From JAKAKT01 sp041305385 (lineage in GTDB: Archaea > Micrarchaeota > Micrarchaeia > Burarchaeales > JAKAKT01): a stretch of 44,505 nt of DNA. Position 1 is the first letter of the stretch. Each line of letters begins with the position of its first letter. Location of the stretch: positions 1 through 44,505 of the forward strand of contig JBFYLO010000069.1 of NCBI GenBank assembly GCA_041305385.1, in the 5' to 3' direction. The position numbers and the translations under genes were made by a program. This document shows, piece by piece, positions 8,020 through 16,442 of the stretch. The notes under the pieces were generated by a model. That model was not told the origin of the DNA. It worked only from the letters and a program-made list of their open reading frames with translations, and did not search any database.

Positions 8020-8924
8020 CCTTCACCGTAGAATTTCCTCTCCTGCCCGAGGCTCGCGAGCGCCTGGTCGAACTCCTTGTCGCCAGGGGTCTTTCCGTGC
8101 CACTCAACTAGGAACTCCATGAACGAGACGTCCTTGCCTGGAATCGTGTGGGCTATTATCATCGTCGGCCTTTCGATGACGCGCTTGGCCTCCTCGCATG
8201 CCCGTATTATCTGGCCGATGTTGTGCCCATCAACTTCTATGACGTGCCAGCCGAATGCCCTGCACTTCTCCGCAAGGGGCTCGAGAGGGAGAACATCCTC
8301 GGTGAAGCCGTCAATCTGGATGTTGTTCCTGTCCATTATCGCAACCAGGTTGCCGAGCTTGTATTTTGCTGCGAGCATCTCCGCCTCCCAGACCTGGCCT
8401 TCGTTGTGCTCGCCGTCAGAGCAGACGCAGTAGACTTTCCAGCTCTTCCTCTCCGCTTTCCCGACTATGGCCATGCCGACTGCAATTGAAAGCCCCTGGC
8501 CCAGCGGGCCGGAGCTGTTCTCAATCCCCGGGAGCGTGCCCCTGTGGGGGTGGCCCTGGAGTCTCGAGCCGAGCTGCCTCAGGGTCAGCAGCTCCTCCTT
8601 CGGGAGGTAGCCCGCCTCTGCCATGGCTGCGTACATTACCGGGCAGACGTGACCGTTGGAGAGAACAAGCCGGTCCCGGTTGGACCAGTCCGGATTCTTC
8701 GGGTCGTGGTTCATGACGTTGAAGTAGAGGGCCGTGAAAATATCCGCAAGGCCGATGGAGCCTGCTGAATGGCCGCTCTTCGCCTTGTGGAGCATGCGCA
8801 CAACGCTCTGGCGGATGTTGTTTGAGATTAGGTAGAGCTTTCGCAAGTCAGTGACTCGCTGGAAGGGCGAACCCTCCTTGGAGTCAATCTCGAGCAAAGT
8901 CTGCGTCGGTTTTTCTCCCATCAT
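8016..8924 (-). CDS. tktA: Transketolase, N-terminal subunit
   Basis: 302 residues with the thiamine-diphosphate/Mg domain. GHSAGSIG at about 51-58, LSNGHVCPVMYA, GPLGQGLS and the metal-binding SDGEHNEGQVWEA at 169-181 followed by DRNN are present. It binds the cofactor at the interface with the C-terminal subunit. The ATG overlaps the rpe stop by four bases (ATGA), matching the overlap on its other side. It acts in the cytoplasm on xylulose-5-P, ribose-5-P and erythrose-4-P. Confidence 0.96.
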   Translation of the reverse strand: MMGEKPTQTLLEIDSKEGSPFQRVTDLRKLYLISNNIRQSVVRMLHKAKSGHSAGSIGLADIFTALYFNVMNHDPKNPDWSNRDRLVLSNGHVCPVMYAAMAEAGYLPKEELLTLRQLGSRLQGHPHRGTLPGIENSSGPLGQGLSIAVGMAIVGKAERKSWKVYCVCSDGEHNEGQVWEAEMLAAKYKLGNLVAIMDRNNIQIDGFTEDVLPLEPLAEKCRAFGWHVIEVDGHNIGQIIRACEEAKRVIERPTMIIAHTIPGKDVSFMEFLVEWHGKTPGDKEFDQALASLGQERKFYGEG

Positions 8925-9574
8925 CCCTGCCCACCTTTCAGGCCCTTCATGGCTGATTCCTTTATGGATTTCACAGCAGAGCCGGGGTCGGCTGCGTTGT
9001 AGATTGCGCTTGCTGCTGCAAGCTTGTCCGCGCCTGCCTTGCTCGCTGACTGCGCAGTCGCCGGGTTTATCCCCCCGTCGACCTCGATGGCGAGGTTCGG
9101 GAACTTCTTCCTCAGGGATGCTATCTTCGACTCCACCTGGCCCATGTACTTCTGCCCATCGAACCCAGGCTCAACGGACATCACGAGAACCCTTGAAACG
9201 TCCTTGAGATACGGCTCGAGCCTCTCGAGCGGGGTGGAGGGATTTATTGCTATCCCGAGTTTCCCGCCTGAAGTTTTGACTGCCTTTTTTATCGCTTCCC
9301 AGTCCCCTATTGCTTCAACGTGAACTATGTGGAGGTGGGGGCCCTTGGTCTTGGAGATGTGGTGCTCCGGGTCCTTGACCATCCAGTGGAACTCGTAGGA
9401 GACGCTCTTCGGAAGATTGGAAAAGGATTCGATGCCAACGGTCTTGTTGGGAACGAACTTGCTGTCCATCACGTCGATGTGGACAGCAGAGACGCTATGC
9501 TCGACCCGGTTGATGTGCTCGAGCAGGTCCTCTCTGGTTTTCACAAGTATTGCGGGGATTACCTCGGTCTCCAT
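8921..9574 (-). CDS. rpe: Ribulose-phosphate 3-epimerase
   Basis: 217 residues, TIM-barrel epimerase converting ribulose-5-P to xylulose-5-P. Metal-site residues are seen: His32 and Asp34 in VHIDVMDSKFVPN, His63 in EFHWMVKDPE and Asp166 in VDGGIN; MSVEPGFDGQ is the phosphate loop. The family's usual MDG-x-FVPN reads MDSKFVPN here and PGFGGQ reads PGFDGQ, both mild departures. It is the first gene of the operon, with a minus-strand TATA element at about 9645-9654 giving a leader near 45 bases. Confidence 0.92.
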   Translation of the reverse strand: METEVIPAILVKTREDLLEHINRVEHSVSAVHIDVMDSKFVPNKTVGIESFSNLPKSVSYEFHWMVKDPEHHISKTKGPHLHIVHVEAIGDWEAIKKAVKTSGGKLGIAINPSTPLERLEPYLKDVSRVLVMSVEPGFDGQKYMGQVESKIASLRKKFPNLAIEVDGGINPATAQSASKAGADKLAAASAIYNAADPGSAVKSIKESAMKGLKGGQG

Positions 9575-9644
9575 CTAACCAACTTCTCGGCCTTAAACTA
9601 ACCTGGTAACTCACAGACTCCCACACTGGAATAACAATGAATAG

Positions 9645-9654
9645 CAATATATAA
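9645..9654 (-). promoter_or_regulatory. TATA box of the rpe-tkt-tal operon
   Basis: On the minus strand TTTATATATT stands about 70 bases before the rpe ATG; it is the only good TATA-like element in the gap to the next gene. Confidence 0.45.
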
Positions 9655-9692
9655 AACGGTTCTGTTGAGTTGACGATGAATCGACTGGGAAT

Positions 9693-10616
9693 TCAGAGTT
9701 TAACCCCTAGAATCAGTATGAACGTCTTGTTTCCGTCATCTGTCCCCTTTACAGGGATTATTGTGAAATTTTTGAACCTGAAAAACGCTGCGTAGGTCAC
9801 TGAGTTGGTGCCGAACTCGTATCCAATTTGGGGCGCAACAGTGACGTTCCTGGTTGCGATGAGCGTGGGCGAGAAGCCGAGCGCAAGGTTGTTCACTCCC
9901 GCGTCATAGGAAGCATCGAAGGAGAATTGCTTTATGAAGGACAGGCGGTCTTTGAGGAGAAAAGACAAATCTCTGAGGGTGATTGAGCCTGCGAAAACCC
10001 ACTTGTTCTGCCGGATGTGCTGCCCCAAATCGAACTCAGTTGCTTTTAGCTCAGCGGAGCGGATGAATCCCTCATCCCTGTGCCCTCTCTCGAAGTAATA
10101 TGCGAATGCGATGTTGCCGTCAGTAATCCCCTTTTCCTTTGAGATGGTAACGGGCATTTCGCCCCTAGGAGTTTGAACTGTGAACTTGAACTCCTTAGAG
10201 TTGGCTATGAGGACTTGGCCGCCTACTGTGAAACGGTGGTTGCCGAAAATTAAGCTTAGGTTGGCAGTGGGCTTAATGAAATCCGTTCCGGGGACAACAT
10301 CTGACCTCGTGGTGCCTCCAATGAGTGTTATGGTCGGTGTTAAACGGATGGCCGGGGATTTGGTTGTTGTCGTGCCCCTGGCGACTGGCTTGGTCTTGAG
10401 GGCAATAGAGAATGGGTCGAAAGAAAATATTCCCTCCCGCACTTTGTAGACGCCATCCCCAGTTATGCCCTGGACATCGGAGTTCTGCCCGTAAAGCGTT
10501 ATTCCTGGTTTTCCGTTTGCACAATATAAGGGCGGGTTCCTCGCTTGGATGATTTGCGGGAGGAGAACAAGTGATGCTAGAATGGTTACAGCGGCGACTT
10601 TGAAAGAGAGGCGCAT
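9693..10616 (-). CDS. Exported beta-strand-rich protein, barrel-like
   Basis: 307 residues from the ATG at 10616, chosen because a clean signal peptide (Met-Arg, then hydrophobic to about 20, then IIQARNPP) follows at once; the longer frame adds 44 unlikely residues. The rest has no helix-rich domain and shows many short alternating strands with Gly/Asn/Asp turns, for example ANLSLIFGNHRFTVGGQVLI, and it ends in a hydrophobic strand, FILILGVKL. This looks like an outer-surface beta-barrel or beta-sandwich. I do not recognise the family. It flanks prs together with a second protein of the same style (11730-12638). Confidence 0.7.
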   Translation of the reverse strand: MRLSFKVAAVTILASLVLLPQIIQARNPPLYCANGKPGITLYGQNSDVQGITGDGVYKVREGIFSFDPFSIALKTKPVARGTTTTKSPAIRLTPTITLIGGTTRSDVVPGTDFIKPTANLSLIFGNHRFTVGGQVLIANSKEFKFTVQTPRGEMPVTISKEKGITDGNIAFAYYFERGHRDEGFIRSAELKATEFDLGQHIRQNKWVFAGSITLRDLSFLLKDRLSFIKQFSFDASYDAGVNNLALGFSPTLIATRNVTVAPQIGYEFGTNSVTYAAFFRFKNFTIIPVKGTDDGNKTFILILGVKL

Positions 10617-10801
10617 TCGCCTATGCGGCGGAAAGGCTTGGGTGCCTGATAATTTCGAGTGAAACGAAACCAGTGGTCCGGTTGAAATGAGCTGGAAAGT
10701 GGGAGAGGCCAGTTTTCGTTGCCCTGGAACGAGTAGCGCGCTTGCCAAATTAACAGCTCCTTAGAATGAGTGTTACATTAGAGCATCAAAAATTTATTAA
10801 C

Positions 10802-11659
10802 CTACCCGAGGTAATCCTTGAGCCCTTCCACCACGCTTACCTGCGAGGCGGGGCCCGGGACGCTGTCGGAAACAATTATTTCCCTCGCACCAGCCGCCCT
10901 TATCTTGTCGAACGCATAGCCCACCAGGAGCCCGTGGACTGCGGCGCAGAGGATTCTCCTGGCGCCTCCCTTCTTGCATGCCTTGACTGCGGCAATCATC
11001 GTCTCCCCGCCGGCAATCATGTCGTCGAGAAGGATGACGTCCCTCCCGGAGACGTCGAAATCGAGCTTCTCCTCCTCAGTTACCCGGAGGATAACTTCGC
11101 CAGCCGTGTAATCGAACTTCGTCTTCTCCATCACGACCCCGCCCTCCTTCTTCACCATGTAGGCCGAACCCTTGCCCGGGGAAACGAGAATCGGGTTCTC
11201 GGCCTTCGGCCTGAGGTATTCGAGCAGTTGTGGCATCATCGTCCTGTGGTCGATGTTCAGGCCCTCGTGCACGTGCTTTCCCGGCCCGCGCTTTATGAAG
11301 TGGCAGTCGAATGTCACGAGTTCGTCCAGGCCGGCGTTGACGCTCAACCTAGATAGGAGCTTTGAAGTCAGCGCTTCCCCGCGGAGCACTTCCTTGTCCT
11401 GTCTCGCATAGGAGAGGTATGGCACAATAGCAGTGACCTTCGCAGCGACCGGTTTCACTACCCATATGGCCTGGAGCAGCTGCATTATGCGCGAGTCCTG
11501 GTTTGGGTAAATCCTATTGAGTATTACGACATGCTTCCCCGCGAGCTCGTCGAGCTGCGGCACGCGGAGGTAGCTCTCCCCGTCCTGGAACTGCTTGACG
11601 TCGAAATTCGGGGTTGCGAGGTCCGAACAGTTTGGACTAACCAGAAGATAACGCTCCAT
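10802..11659 (-). CDS. prs: Ribose-phosphate pyrophosphokinase (PRPP synthetase)
   Basis: 285 residues, the archaeal size. It makes PRPP from ribose-5-P and ATP for purine, pyrimidine, His and Trp synthesis. The substrate loops NRIYPNQDSRIMQLL, VPYLSYARQDKEV and the PRPP motif DVILLDDMIAGGETM are all visible. The start at 11659 gives the expected MERYLLVSPNCS N terminus. A minus-strand TATA-like TTTTATATTTTT is at about 11677-11688. Its position next to the pentose-phosphate operon makes a ribose-5-P to PRPP block. Confidence 0.95.
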   Translation of the reverse strand: MERYLLVSPNCSDLATPNFDVKQFQDGESYLRVPQLDELAGKHVVILNRIYPNQDSRIMQLLQAIWVVKPVAAKVTAIVPYLSYARQDKEVLRGEALTSKLLSRLSVNAGLDELVTFDCHFIKRGPGKHVHEGLNIDHRTMMPQLLEYLRPKAENPILVSPGKGSAYMVKKEGGVVMEKTKFDYTAGEVILRVTEEEKLDFDVSGRDVILLDDMIAGGETMIAAVKACKKGGARRILCAAVHGLLVGYAFDKIRAAGAREIIVSDSVPGPASQVSVVEGLKDYLG

Positions 11660-11729
11660 GAGAGGTTAGTTTGCGGGGAAAAATATAAAACCGTATTGAA
11701 AGCAGTTGGTTGGCTCTGCGGATAGACCG

Positions 11730-12638
11730 TTACTCATCTTGGGGTATGTCGCCGGCAGCTTCGGAAACGCCCTCAAAAAAACCCTTGAGACAGGCCCATA
11801 TTATTTTGAACGGCCCGAGGGGAGTAACGGAAGCTGATAGACTGACCCCCGGATTTCCGTTTTCGCTTTTTAAGGAGGCTTTGACTGAGATGTCTTTATC
11901 ACCTGCTGTGAGGGAGGCATACAAGGATTTTGGCGAGAACTCGTAGCCGACCGTAAATTCAGAAGGGTTGTTTGGGAATGGGTGAATGCCGCACCAGGCA
12001 CCTGTGTTGGAAGGGCCTGTTTCAAAGAAAACGCCTGAAATCAGCCCGGCGGGAAAGGAAAAGGAAACTGAGTACGCTTCGTTCCTGGGCAAGACTCTTT
12101 CGTTCAGGTTGTGGAACTCCGCCCCAACAGTAGTCGACCTCAGAATGCCCTTGCCTGGCGAGGAGATGGCCAGTTCCGCCCCTGCATCGACATCCGTAAC
12201 TGCTTCATCGGGCTTTGTGAAGTCGAACATCCCGTGGTTGGTCAGTTCAATTGTGTTGGCCCTTGCACCGACGCTTAGGACAGAGTTACCGAAATCAACC
12301 TTGAGCGTCCCGCCGTATCTTTTGAAAGATGTGCCTTCATCTTGGTGGGTCCCGTATCTCTCATCAGAACCAAACGAACACGTGGCCAGGGGCGAGATTT
12401 TTACTCCTGAAATCCTAAGGGTGAAAAGCCGGAGCGAGAGCCCCATCTCATCGCAAAAAAATCCCTTTTGCTTCAAATCGCTTTTTTTGCCATCCAGGTT
12501 ATAGAAAAATTCGGACTTGTCTTTTATCGGGGACGACTCCGCATCAGCCCTCTTTAGCGGGAAAAACGTCGCGAGGGAAACGACAACTAGGGTAGCCGCA
12601 ATCCCTGCCCTTAGAGAACCGTGTTTTTTGGTTTGCAT
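11730..12638 (-). CDS. Exported beta-strand-rich protein, second of the pair
   Basis: 302 residues from the ATG at 12638, which is followed by a Lys/His/Arg-rich n-region and a hydrophobic core ending at RADAESS, a credible signal peptidase site (about residues 30-34). The mature part consists of repeated amphipathic strands (VGARANTIEL, TLKVDFGNSVLSV, YASLTAGDKDISVKASL) and a short helical tail with a cysteine. I see no recognisable family. Its layout and its location opposite the 9693-10616 gene around prs suggest a functional pair, though I see no clear sequence similarity between the two. Confidence 0.68.
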   Translation of the reverse strand: MQTKKHGSLRAGIAATLVVVSLATFFPLKRADAESSPIKDKSEFFYNLDGKKSDLKQKGFFCDEMGLSLRLFTLRISGVKISPLATCSFGSDERYGTHQDEGTSFKRYGGTLKVDFGNSVLSVGARANTIELTNHGMFDFTKPDEAVTDVDAGAELAISSPGKGILRSTTVGAEFHNLNERVLPRNEAYSVSFSFPAGLISGVFFETGPSNTGAWCGIHPFPNNPSEFTVGYEFSPKSLYASLTAGDKDISVKASLKSENGNPGVSLSASVTPLGPFKIIWACLKGFFEGVSEAAGDIPQDE

Positions 12639-12765
12639 TGCCCGAACCTGCGTGATTGGACTGCTAGGATATGGCAACAAAAAAATAAATAGTTTCTCGG
12701 CTTCTTCTGTTGGAAGGACCGGACAGTTATGTTTAAAAATAGCAATGCGCACATTATCGCCTGGT

Positions 12766-13134
12766 ATGATTACTCGAACTGAGATTCATGGGAATAAAGT
12801 TTTGAGCTTATTCTGGAAGACCAGGGCCCATGGTCGCAGCTGTAAGAGGGGGTACCTCTTCAGCCAGGGGAAGTTTTGGGTTGGATTGACCAGGGGTACG
12901 GACACCCTGAAAAGCATTTCAAGGAGCGGAACCGTCGACGTCAGGATAAACGGCGGCTCCCAAACCTGCAGGCCCAAAGTGATTGACGATGTTGATTTCA
13001 CCAGGAAGTTCCTGAAGAAGCAAGCGGAGAGGCTCGCCGGAAGGGTGCTCGGGCCCAACTCCAAGCTGATTCAGAATCTCGACAGGATGACTGCGAGGTA
13101 CGTTGTAGTTGAATTAAAGCCTGTAATGGGCTAG
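12766..13134 (+). CDS. Small protein resembling a split-barrel (PPOX-like) fold
   Basis: 122 residues. The ATG at 12766 follows a TATA-like GTTTAAAAAT (12731-12740) at a leaderless distance; the longer frame upstream overlaps the divergent gene and is not credible. The pattern GYLFSQGKFWVGLTRGTDTL followed by SISRSGTVDVRING resembles the strand-turn-strand core of pyridoxamine-phosphate-oxidase-like flavin or F420 split barrels, where a Thr/Lys-x-x-x-Leu turn binds cofactor phosphate. This is weak pattern evidence only. The C-terminal helix DFTRKFLKKQAERLAGRVLG is basic. Confidence 0.55.
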   Translation: MITRTEIHGNKVLSLFWKTRAHGRSCKRGYLFSQGKFWVGLTRGTDTLKSISRSGTVDVRINGGSQTCRPKVIDDVDFTRKFLKKQAERLAGRVLGPNSKLIQNLDRMTARYVVVELKPVMG

Positions 13135-13235
13135 GCAAAAACACAAACTCTCGCCCGGGCGCCGGCCCTAGGCTGAAGGATTATCGAGCCCACTTAACGA
13201 GCCGAGCGAGCATTCCATTATTTTATTCATTATAT

Positions 13236-13514
13236 TCAGTCGCAGTAGGCGTATTTTATCGGGATGCTGCAGCCCACATATGGGCACTCTGAGCTCGCCG
13301 CTATTGCCCGGTCCGTTTGAATCAGCTCTTCAAGGCTGTCGCCGTTGGAATGGAAGATGCACTGGGACTGGGGCTCGACATCGGTGCAGCAGCCGCACCC
13401 GCAGGCGATGTAGTAGTCCCTCGGCCCGGCCTGCTTCGAGGAGCCGAAGGCCAGGATGAATATGCTGAGAAGGACTATCACCACAGCGAACCCGTATACG
13501 AAACGATTCCTCAT
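13236..13514 (-). CDS. Small membrane-anchored cysteine-rich protein
   Basis: 92 residues starting MRNRFVYGF; an upstream ATG at 13538 would add eight residues. One N-terminal membrane or signal segment (about 5-24) is followed by a short outside domain with clustered cysteines: CGCGCC at about 38-43 and further Cys near the end in ECPYVGC and YCD. The arrangement suggests disulfides or metal binding. Family not recognised. Confidence 0.6.
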   Translation of the reverse strand: MRNRFVYGFAVVIVLLSIFILAFGSSKQAGPRDYYIACGCGCCTDVEPQSQCIFHSNGDSLEELIQTDRAIAASSECPYVGCSIPIKYAYCD

Positions 13515-13640
13515 GCCATCACACTGTTCCAAAAACAATGGGACTCATTCGAGACCCGGAGAGCCAGAACATCCCGAATGCCCGCTCCTGAGCCGACAAT
13601 TCACCGCATTGTTTTGTTTCCTATTAATTTGAACAAAAGC

Positions 13641-13650
13641 CTTATAAATA
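13641..13650 (+). promoter_or_regulatory. TATA box of the purP pair
   Basis: CTTATAAATA is about 55 bases before the purP1 ATG; GTGGGAGT at about 13684-13690 supplies the ribosome-binding site. Confidence 0.5.
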
Positions 13651-13696
13651 GCCTTTGGCATTACTAAGCAAAACCCCGTATTGTGGGAGTGTGTTT

Positions 13697-14830
13697 ATGA
13701 TAGAGCGGGGAAGGATTCAGCGTCTTGTGAAGGGTTATAATAGGGTCAGTGTTGCGACCATCGGCAGCCATTCCGCCCTCGACATCTCGGAAGGCGCAAA
13801 GGGCGAGGGGCTCAGGAGCATCGTTTTGTGCCAGAGGGGAAGGGAGACCACTTACGAGAAATACTACCGGGCGAGGAAGCGGGGAAAAACGAAAGTGGGG
13901 GTCATTGATGAGATAATCATGCTCGAAAAATTCAGGGACATGGCGAAGAAAGAAACTGTTGCGAAGCTCCAGAAAGAGAATGCAGTCTTCATCCCGAACC
14001 GCTCTTTTTCAGTTTATGTGGGCTATGAAGCAATTGAGAATGAGTTTGAGGCCCCGATTTTCGGGAGCAGGAGCATGCTCAGGGCCGAGGAGAGGGACGC
14101 AAGCAAAAACCAGTATTACTTGCTCGGGAAGGCGGGCATAAGGATTCCGAAAAAATTCAAGAGCCCAAGCGAGATAGACCGTGTCGCCATCATCAAGGCA
14201 CCCGAGGCTGCCCGAAGCTACGAGAGGGCGTTCTTCTTTGCATCAACCCCGCGGGAGTATGAGGAGAAATCCGGGGAAATGCTCTCGAGGGGAGTGGTGA
14301 CCAGAGAGGGGCTCGAGAAAGCCGTCATCGAGGAATATGTCGTGGGGGCACAGTATAATTTCAATTATTTCTACTCGCCAGTGAACGGGGAGCTGGAATT
14401 GCTTGGGGTTGACACCCGCAGGCAGACGAACCTTGACGGCTTGCTCCGATTGCCGGCGAAAGAGCAGATGGAGGCCCTCAAGCACATCGACATGAAAACC
14501 ATAGAGGTGGGCCACATTGCCTGCACCCTGAGGGAGAGCCTGCTCGAGAAAGTCTTCGAAATCGGGGAGAAGTTCGTGGGAGCGTGCAAGGAAGCCTACT
14601 CCCCGGGAATCATCGGGCCCTTTGCGCTCCAGGGGACGATTGTGCCTGATGAGAAGGGCGAGGTCCCGGTCATATTTGATGTTTCGCTCAGGGTCCCGGG
14701 TTCTCCTGGGACCAGATTTACCCCGTATACCGAGTACCTGTACGGGAAGTCGATGAGCGTCGGGAGGAGAATCGCAATCGAGCTAAGGGAAGCGAAGGAA
14801 GCGGGAATGCTCGAGAAGTGCGTTACTTGA
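13697..14830 (+). CDS. purP: PurP-family FAICAR synthetase, paralogue 1 (divergent ATP loop)
   Basis: 377 residues. PurP is the archaeal ATP- and formate-dependent ligase converting AICAR to FAICAR in IMP synthesis, an ATP-grasp enzyme. Recognisable are the GSHSALDISEGAKGEG N-terminal signature, VFIPNRSFSVYVGY, and EVGHIACTLRESLLEKVFEI with the PFALQGTIV core. The glycine-rich GAKGGRG loop present in paralogue 2 is replaced here by APEAARSYERAFFF (about 168-180). The start ATG at 13697 follows a good SD; the longer frame lacks support. It is followed at once by paralogue 2. Which paralogue is the true enzyme cannot be settled by reading. Confidence 0.88.
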   Translation: MIERGRIQRLVKGYNRVSVATIGSHSALDISEGAKGEGLRSIVLCQRGRETTYEKYYRARKRGKTKVGVIDEIIMLEKFRDMAKKETVAKLQKENAVFIPNRSFSVYVGYEAIENEFEAPIFGSRSMLRAEERDASKNQYYLLGKAGIRIPKKFKSPSEIDRVAIIKAPEAARSYERAFFFASTPREYEEKSGEMLSRGVVTREGLEKAVIEEYVVGAQYNFNYFYSPVNGELELLGVDTRRQTNLDGLLRLPAKEQMEALKHIDMKTIEVGHIACTLRESLLEKVFEIGEKFVGACKEAYSPGIIGPFALQGTIVPDEKGEVPVIFDVSLRVPGSPGTRFTPYTEYLYGKSMSVGRRIAIELREAKEAGMLEKCVT

Positions 14831-14840
14831 GTTGTTTGCA

Positions 14841-15923
14841 ATGATTGAAAAGGAAGAGATTGAACGGATATTGAAGGGGTACAAGAGGCCGAGGATTGCG
14901 ACCTGCTGCTCGCACTCGAGCCTCCAGATATTCCACGGAGCGAAGCAGGAGGGGTTCGAGACCCTCGGGGTCGTCACGGACAAGAATGTCAAGTTCTACA
15001 GCTCGTTCCCCAATGCGTCTCCGGACAAGCTCATGGAAGTCCACTGGTTCTCCGACATGGTGGAGAAGGCCGAGGAGCTCGTGAAGGAGGAAGTGATACT
15101 GGTTCCCCACGGCTCGTTTGTCGAGTATCTGGGAAAGAAGCTCGATGATTTGCCCGTCCCTGTTTTCGGGAACAGGCGGTCCCTCGCCTGGGAAAGGGAA
15201 AGGGACAACATGTTCGAGTGGATGAAGAAAGCGGGCTTGGACACCCCGAAAGTGAAGAAGCGGGACTCGATAGACGGCCCGTGCATGGTGAAGTTCCCGG
15301 GGGCGAAGGGGGGGCGCGGCTACCTCATCGTGAGGGACAACGCGGAATTCGAGAAAAAGACGCAGAACGCGATGAAGAAGGGATTCATCACGGAGGAGGA
15401 CCTGAAGAACTGCATGATTCAGGAGTTCCTGATAGGGGTCAGGTTCTACCCGCATTACTTCTATACTCCGCTGCACAAGAGGAATTACGCCACGAGAAAC
15501 GGGAGCATCGAGCTCATGAGCATGGACAGAAGAATCGAGAGCGATGTGGATGAGATTTACCGGGCTATGGGAATCGGGATGTCGGAGGACCCGGCTTACG
15601 TGGTTGCCGGAAACGAGCCCCTCGTGATGAGGGAATCGCTTCTTCCGAAAGTGATGGAGATGGGCGAGAGCGCAGTGAATGCTGCGGAGGACCTGTTCGG
15701 CGGGATTCCCGGGCCCTTCTGCATCGAGACAATCTGCGACAGGGACTTGAAGTTCAAGGTTTTCGAGATAAGCGCAAGGATAGTTGCAGGCACAAACCTT
15801 TACCCGACTGGTTCGCAATACTCGACATTCACGTTCAAGGAGGAAATGAGCACGGGAAGAAGGATTGCGAGGGAGATTAAGCTCGCGATGAAGGGGAAGA
15901 GGCTCGCGGAAGTAGTTTATTAA
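14841..15923 (+). CDS. purP: PurP-family FAICAR synthetase, paralogue 2
   Basis: 360 residues, homologous along its length to the preceding gene: CSHSSLQIFHGAKQEGF, LVPHGSFVEYLG, VFGNRRSLAWERERD and MRESLLPKVMEMGE. It keeps the canonical ATP-grasp loop FPGAKGGRG at 152-160. A TTG at 14832 is also possible, but the ATG at 14841 gives the family-like MIEKEEIERILKGYKRPRIA start, matching paralogue 1. No clear SD is seen, so coupling to purP1 ten bases upstream is likely. The last 59 bases up to the stop are repeated exactly at 16443-16501. Confidence 0.92.
   Translation: MIEKEEIERILKGYKRPRIATCCSHSSLQIFHGAKQEGFETLGVVTDKNVKFYSSFPNASPDKLMEVHWFSDMVEKAEELVKEEVILVPHGSFVEYLGKKLDDLPVPVFGNRRSLAWERERDNMFEWMKKAGLDTPKVKKRDSIDGPCMVKFPGAKGGRGYLIVRDNAEFEKKTQNAMKKGFITEEDLKNCMIQEFLIGVRFYPHYFYTPLHKRNYATRNGSIELMSMDRRIESDVDEIYRAMGIGMSEDPAYVVAGNEPLVMRESLLPKVMEMGESAVNAAEDLFGGIPGPFCIETICDRDLKFKVFEISARIVAGTNLYPTGSQYSTFTFKEEMSTGRRIAREIKLAMKGKRLAEVVY
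15864..15922 (+). repeat. 59-bp direct repeat, copy 1 (3' end of purP2)
   Basis: The final 59 bases of purP paralogue 2, through TTTATTA, recur without a mismatch at 16443-16501, an offset of 579 bases. This copy is the functional one because it lies in the reading frame. Confidence 0.95.
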
Positions 15924-16408
15924 CTGCCCTGCTTATTTTTAGCCAGCAATTTCCTTGCTACCGGGCCCATGAAGAAGGATAAAATCGAGATTGCAAGAGC
16001 TACGCTGATAATAAACAAACCCTGATCAATGAACATGCCATAGGGCGTGCGAACTTGGACTCCTGGGAGGGAGTGAATACTTCTTAGCCCTCTGGCCGTA
16101 TCAAAAAGCGCCAATGTTTCGGAGATGGGCACAGCCAGGTATGTTAGAGGGATGAGAGCACTGCAGAACCAGGCCAACTTTTTCTTCTTTTGTTTCCCGA
16201 TGTTAAAACCCGCATAAAAAGAAGTAGCGGCCAGAAGAATTAAGGTAATCAAGAATATGGCCCAAAATTGGGTATCAAGGCTTCTTAGGCCCTGAAGCTT
16301 ATAGTTAGAAATCGCCCTGTCCCAGAACAGGAAGGACAATGCCGCCCACGCCAAGAGGAAAACTATCCATTTGGCTTCGGCATGATTTTTTTCTTCTTCC
16401 ACGACCAC
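15920..16408 (-). CDS. Four-helix membrane protein bracketed by a direct repeat
   Basis: 162 residues, not recognised. Hydrophobic segments at about 13-30, 46-67, 80-97 and 129-150 suggest four membrane helices; KKKKK between helices 2 and 3 and acidic N-terminal residues favour a cytoplasmic N terminus. Base composition is clearly more AT-rich than the purP genes on either side. The gene sits almost exactly between the two copies of the 59-bp repeat, and its stop codon uses the last three bases of copy 1. It is probably an inserted gene. Confidence 0.72.
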   Translation of the reverse strand: MVVEEEKNHAEAKWIVFLLAWAALSFLFWDRAISNYKLQGLRSLDTQFWAIFLITLILLAATSFYAGFNIGKQKKKKLAWFCSALIPLTYLAVPISETLALFDTARGLRSIHSLPGVQVRTPYGMFIDQGLFIISVALAISILSFFMGPVARKLLAKNKQGS

Positions 16409-16442
16409 TTATGGCCATTGTTATTTAAAAAGTTTTAACGAA

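Noticed and set aside
12786..13064. Minus-strand frame opposite the 122-residue gene
   Set aside because: The plus frame has a TATA box at leaderless distance and a more protein-like sequence.
14823..15818. Long minus-strand frame opposite purP2
   Set aside because: Rich in His, Arg, Leu and Pro as expected for the antisense of a GC-rich gene; the sense frame is a clear PurP.
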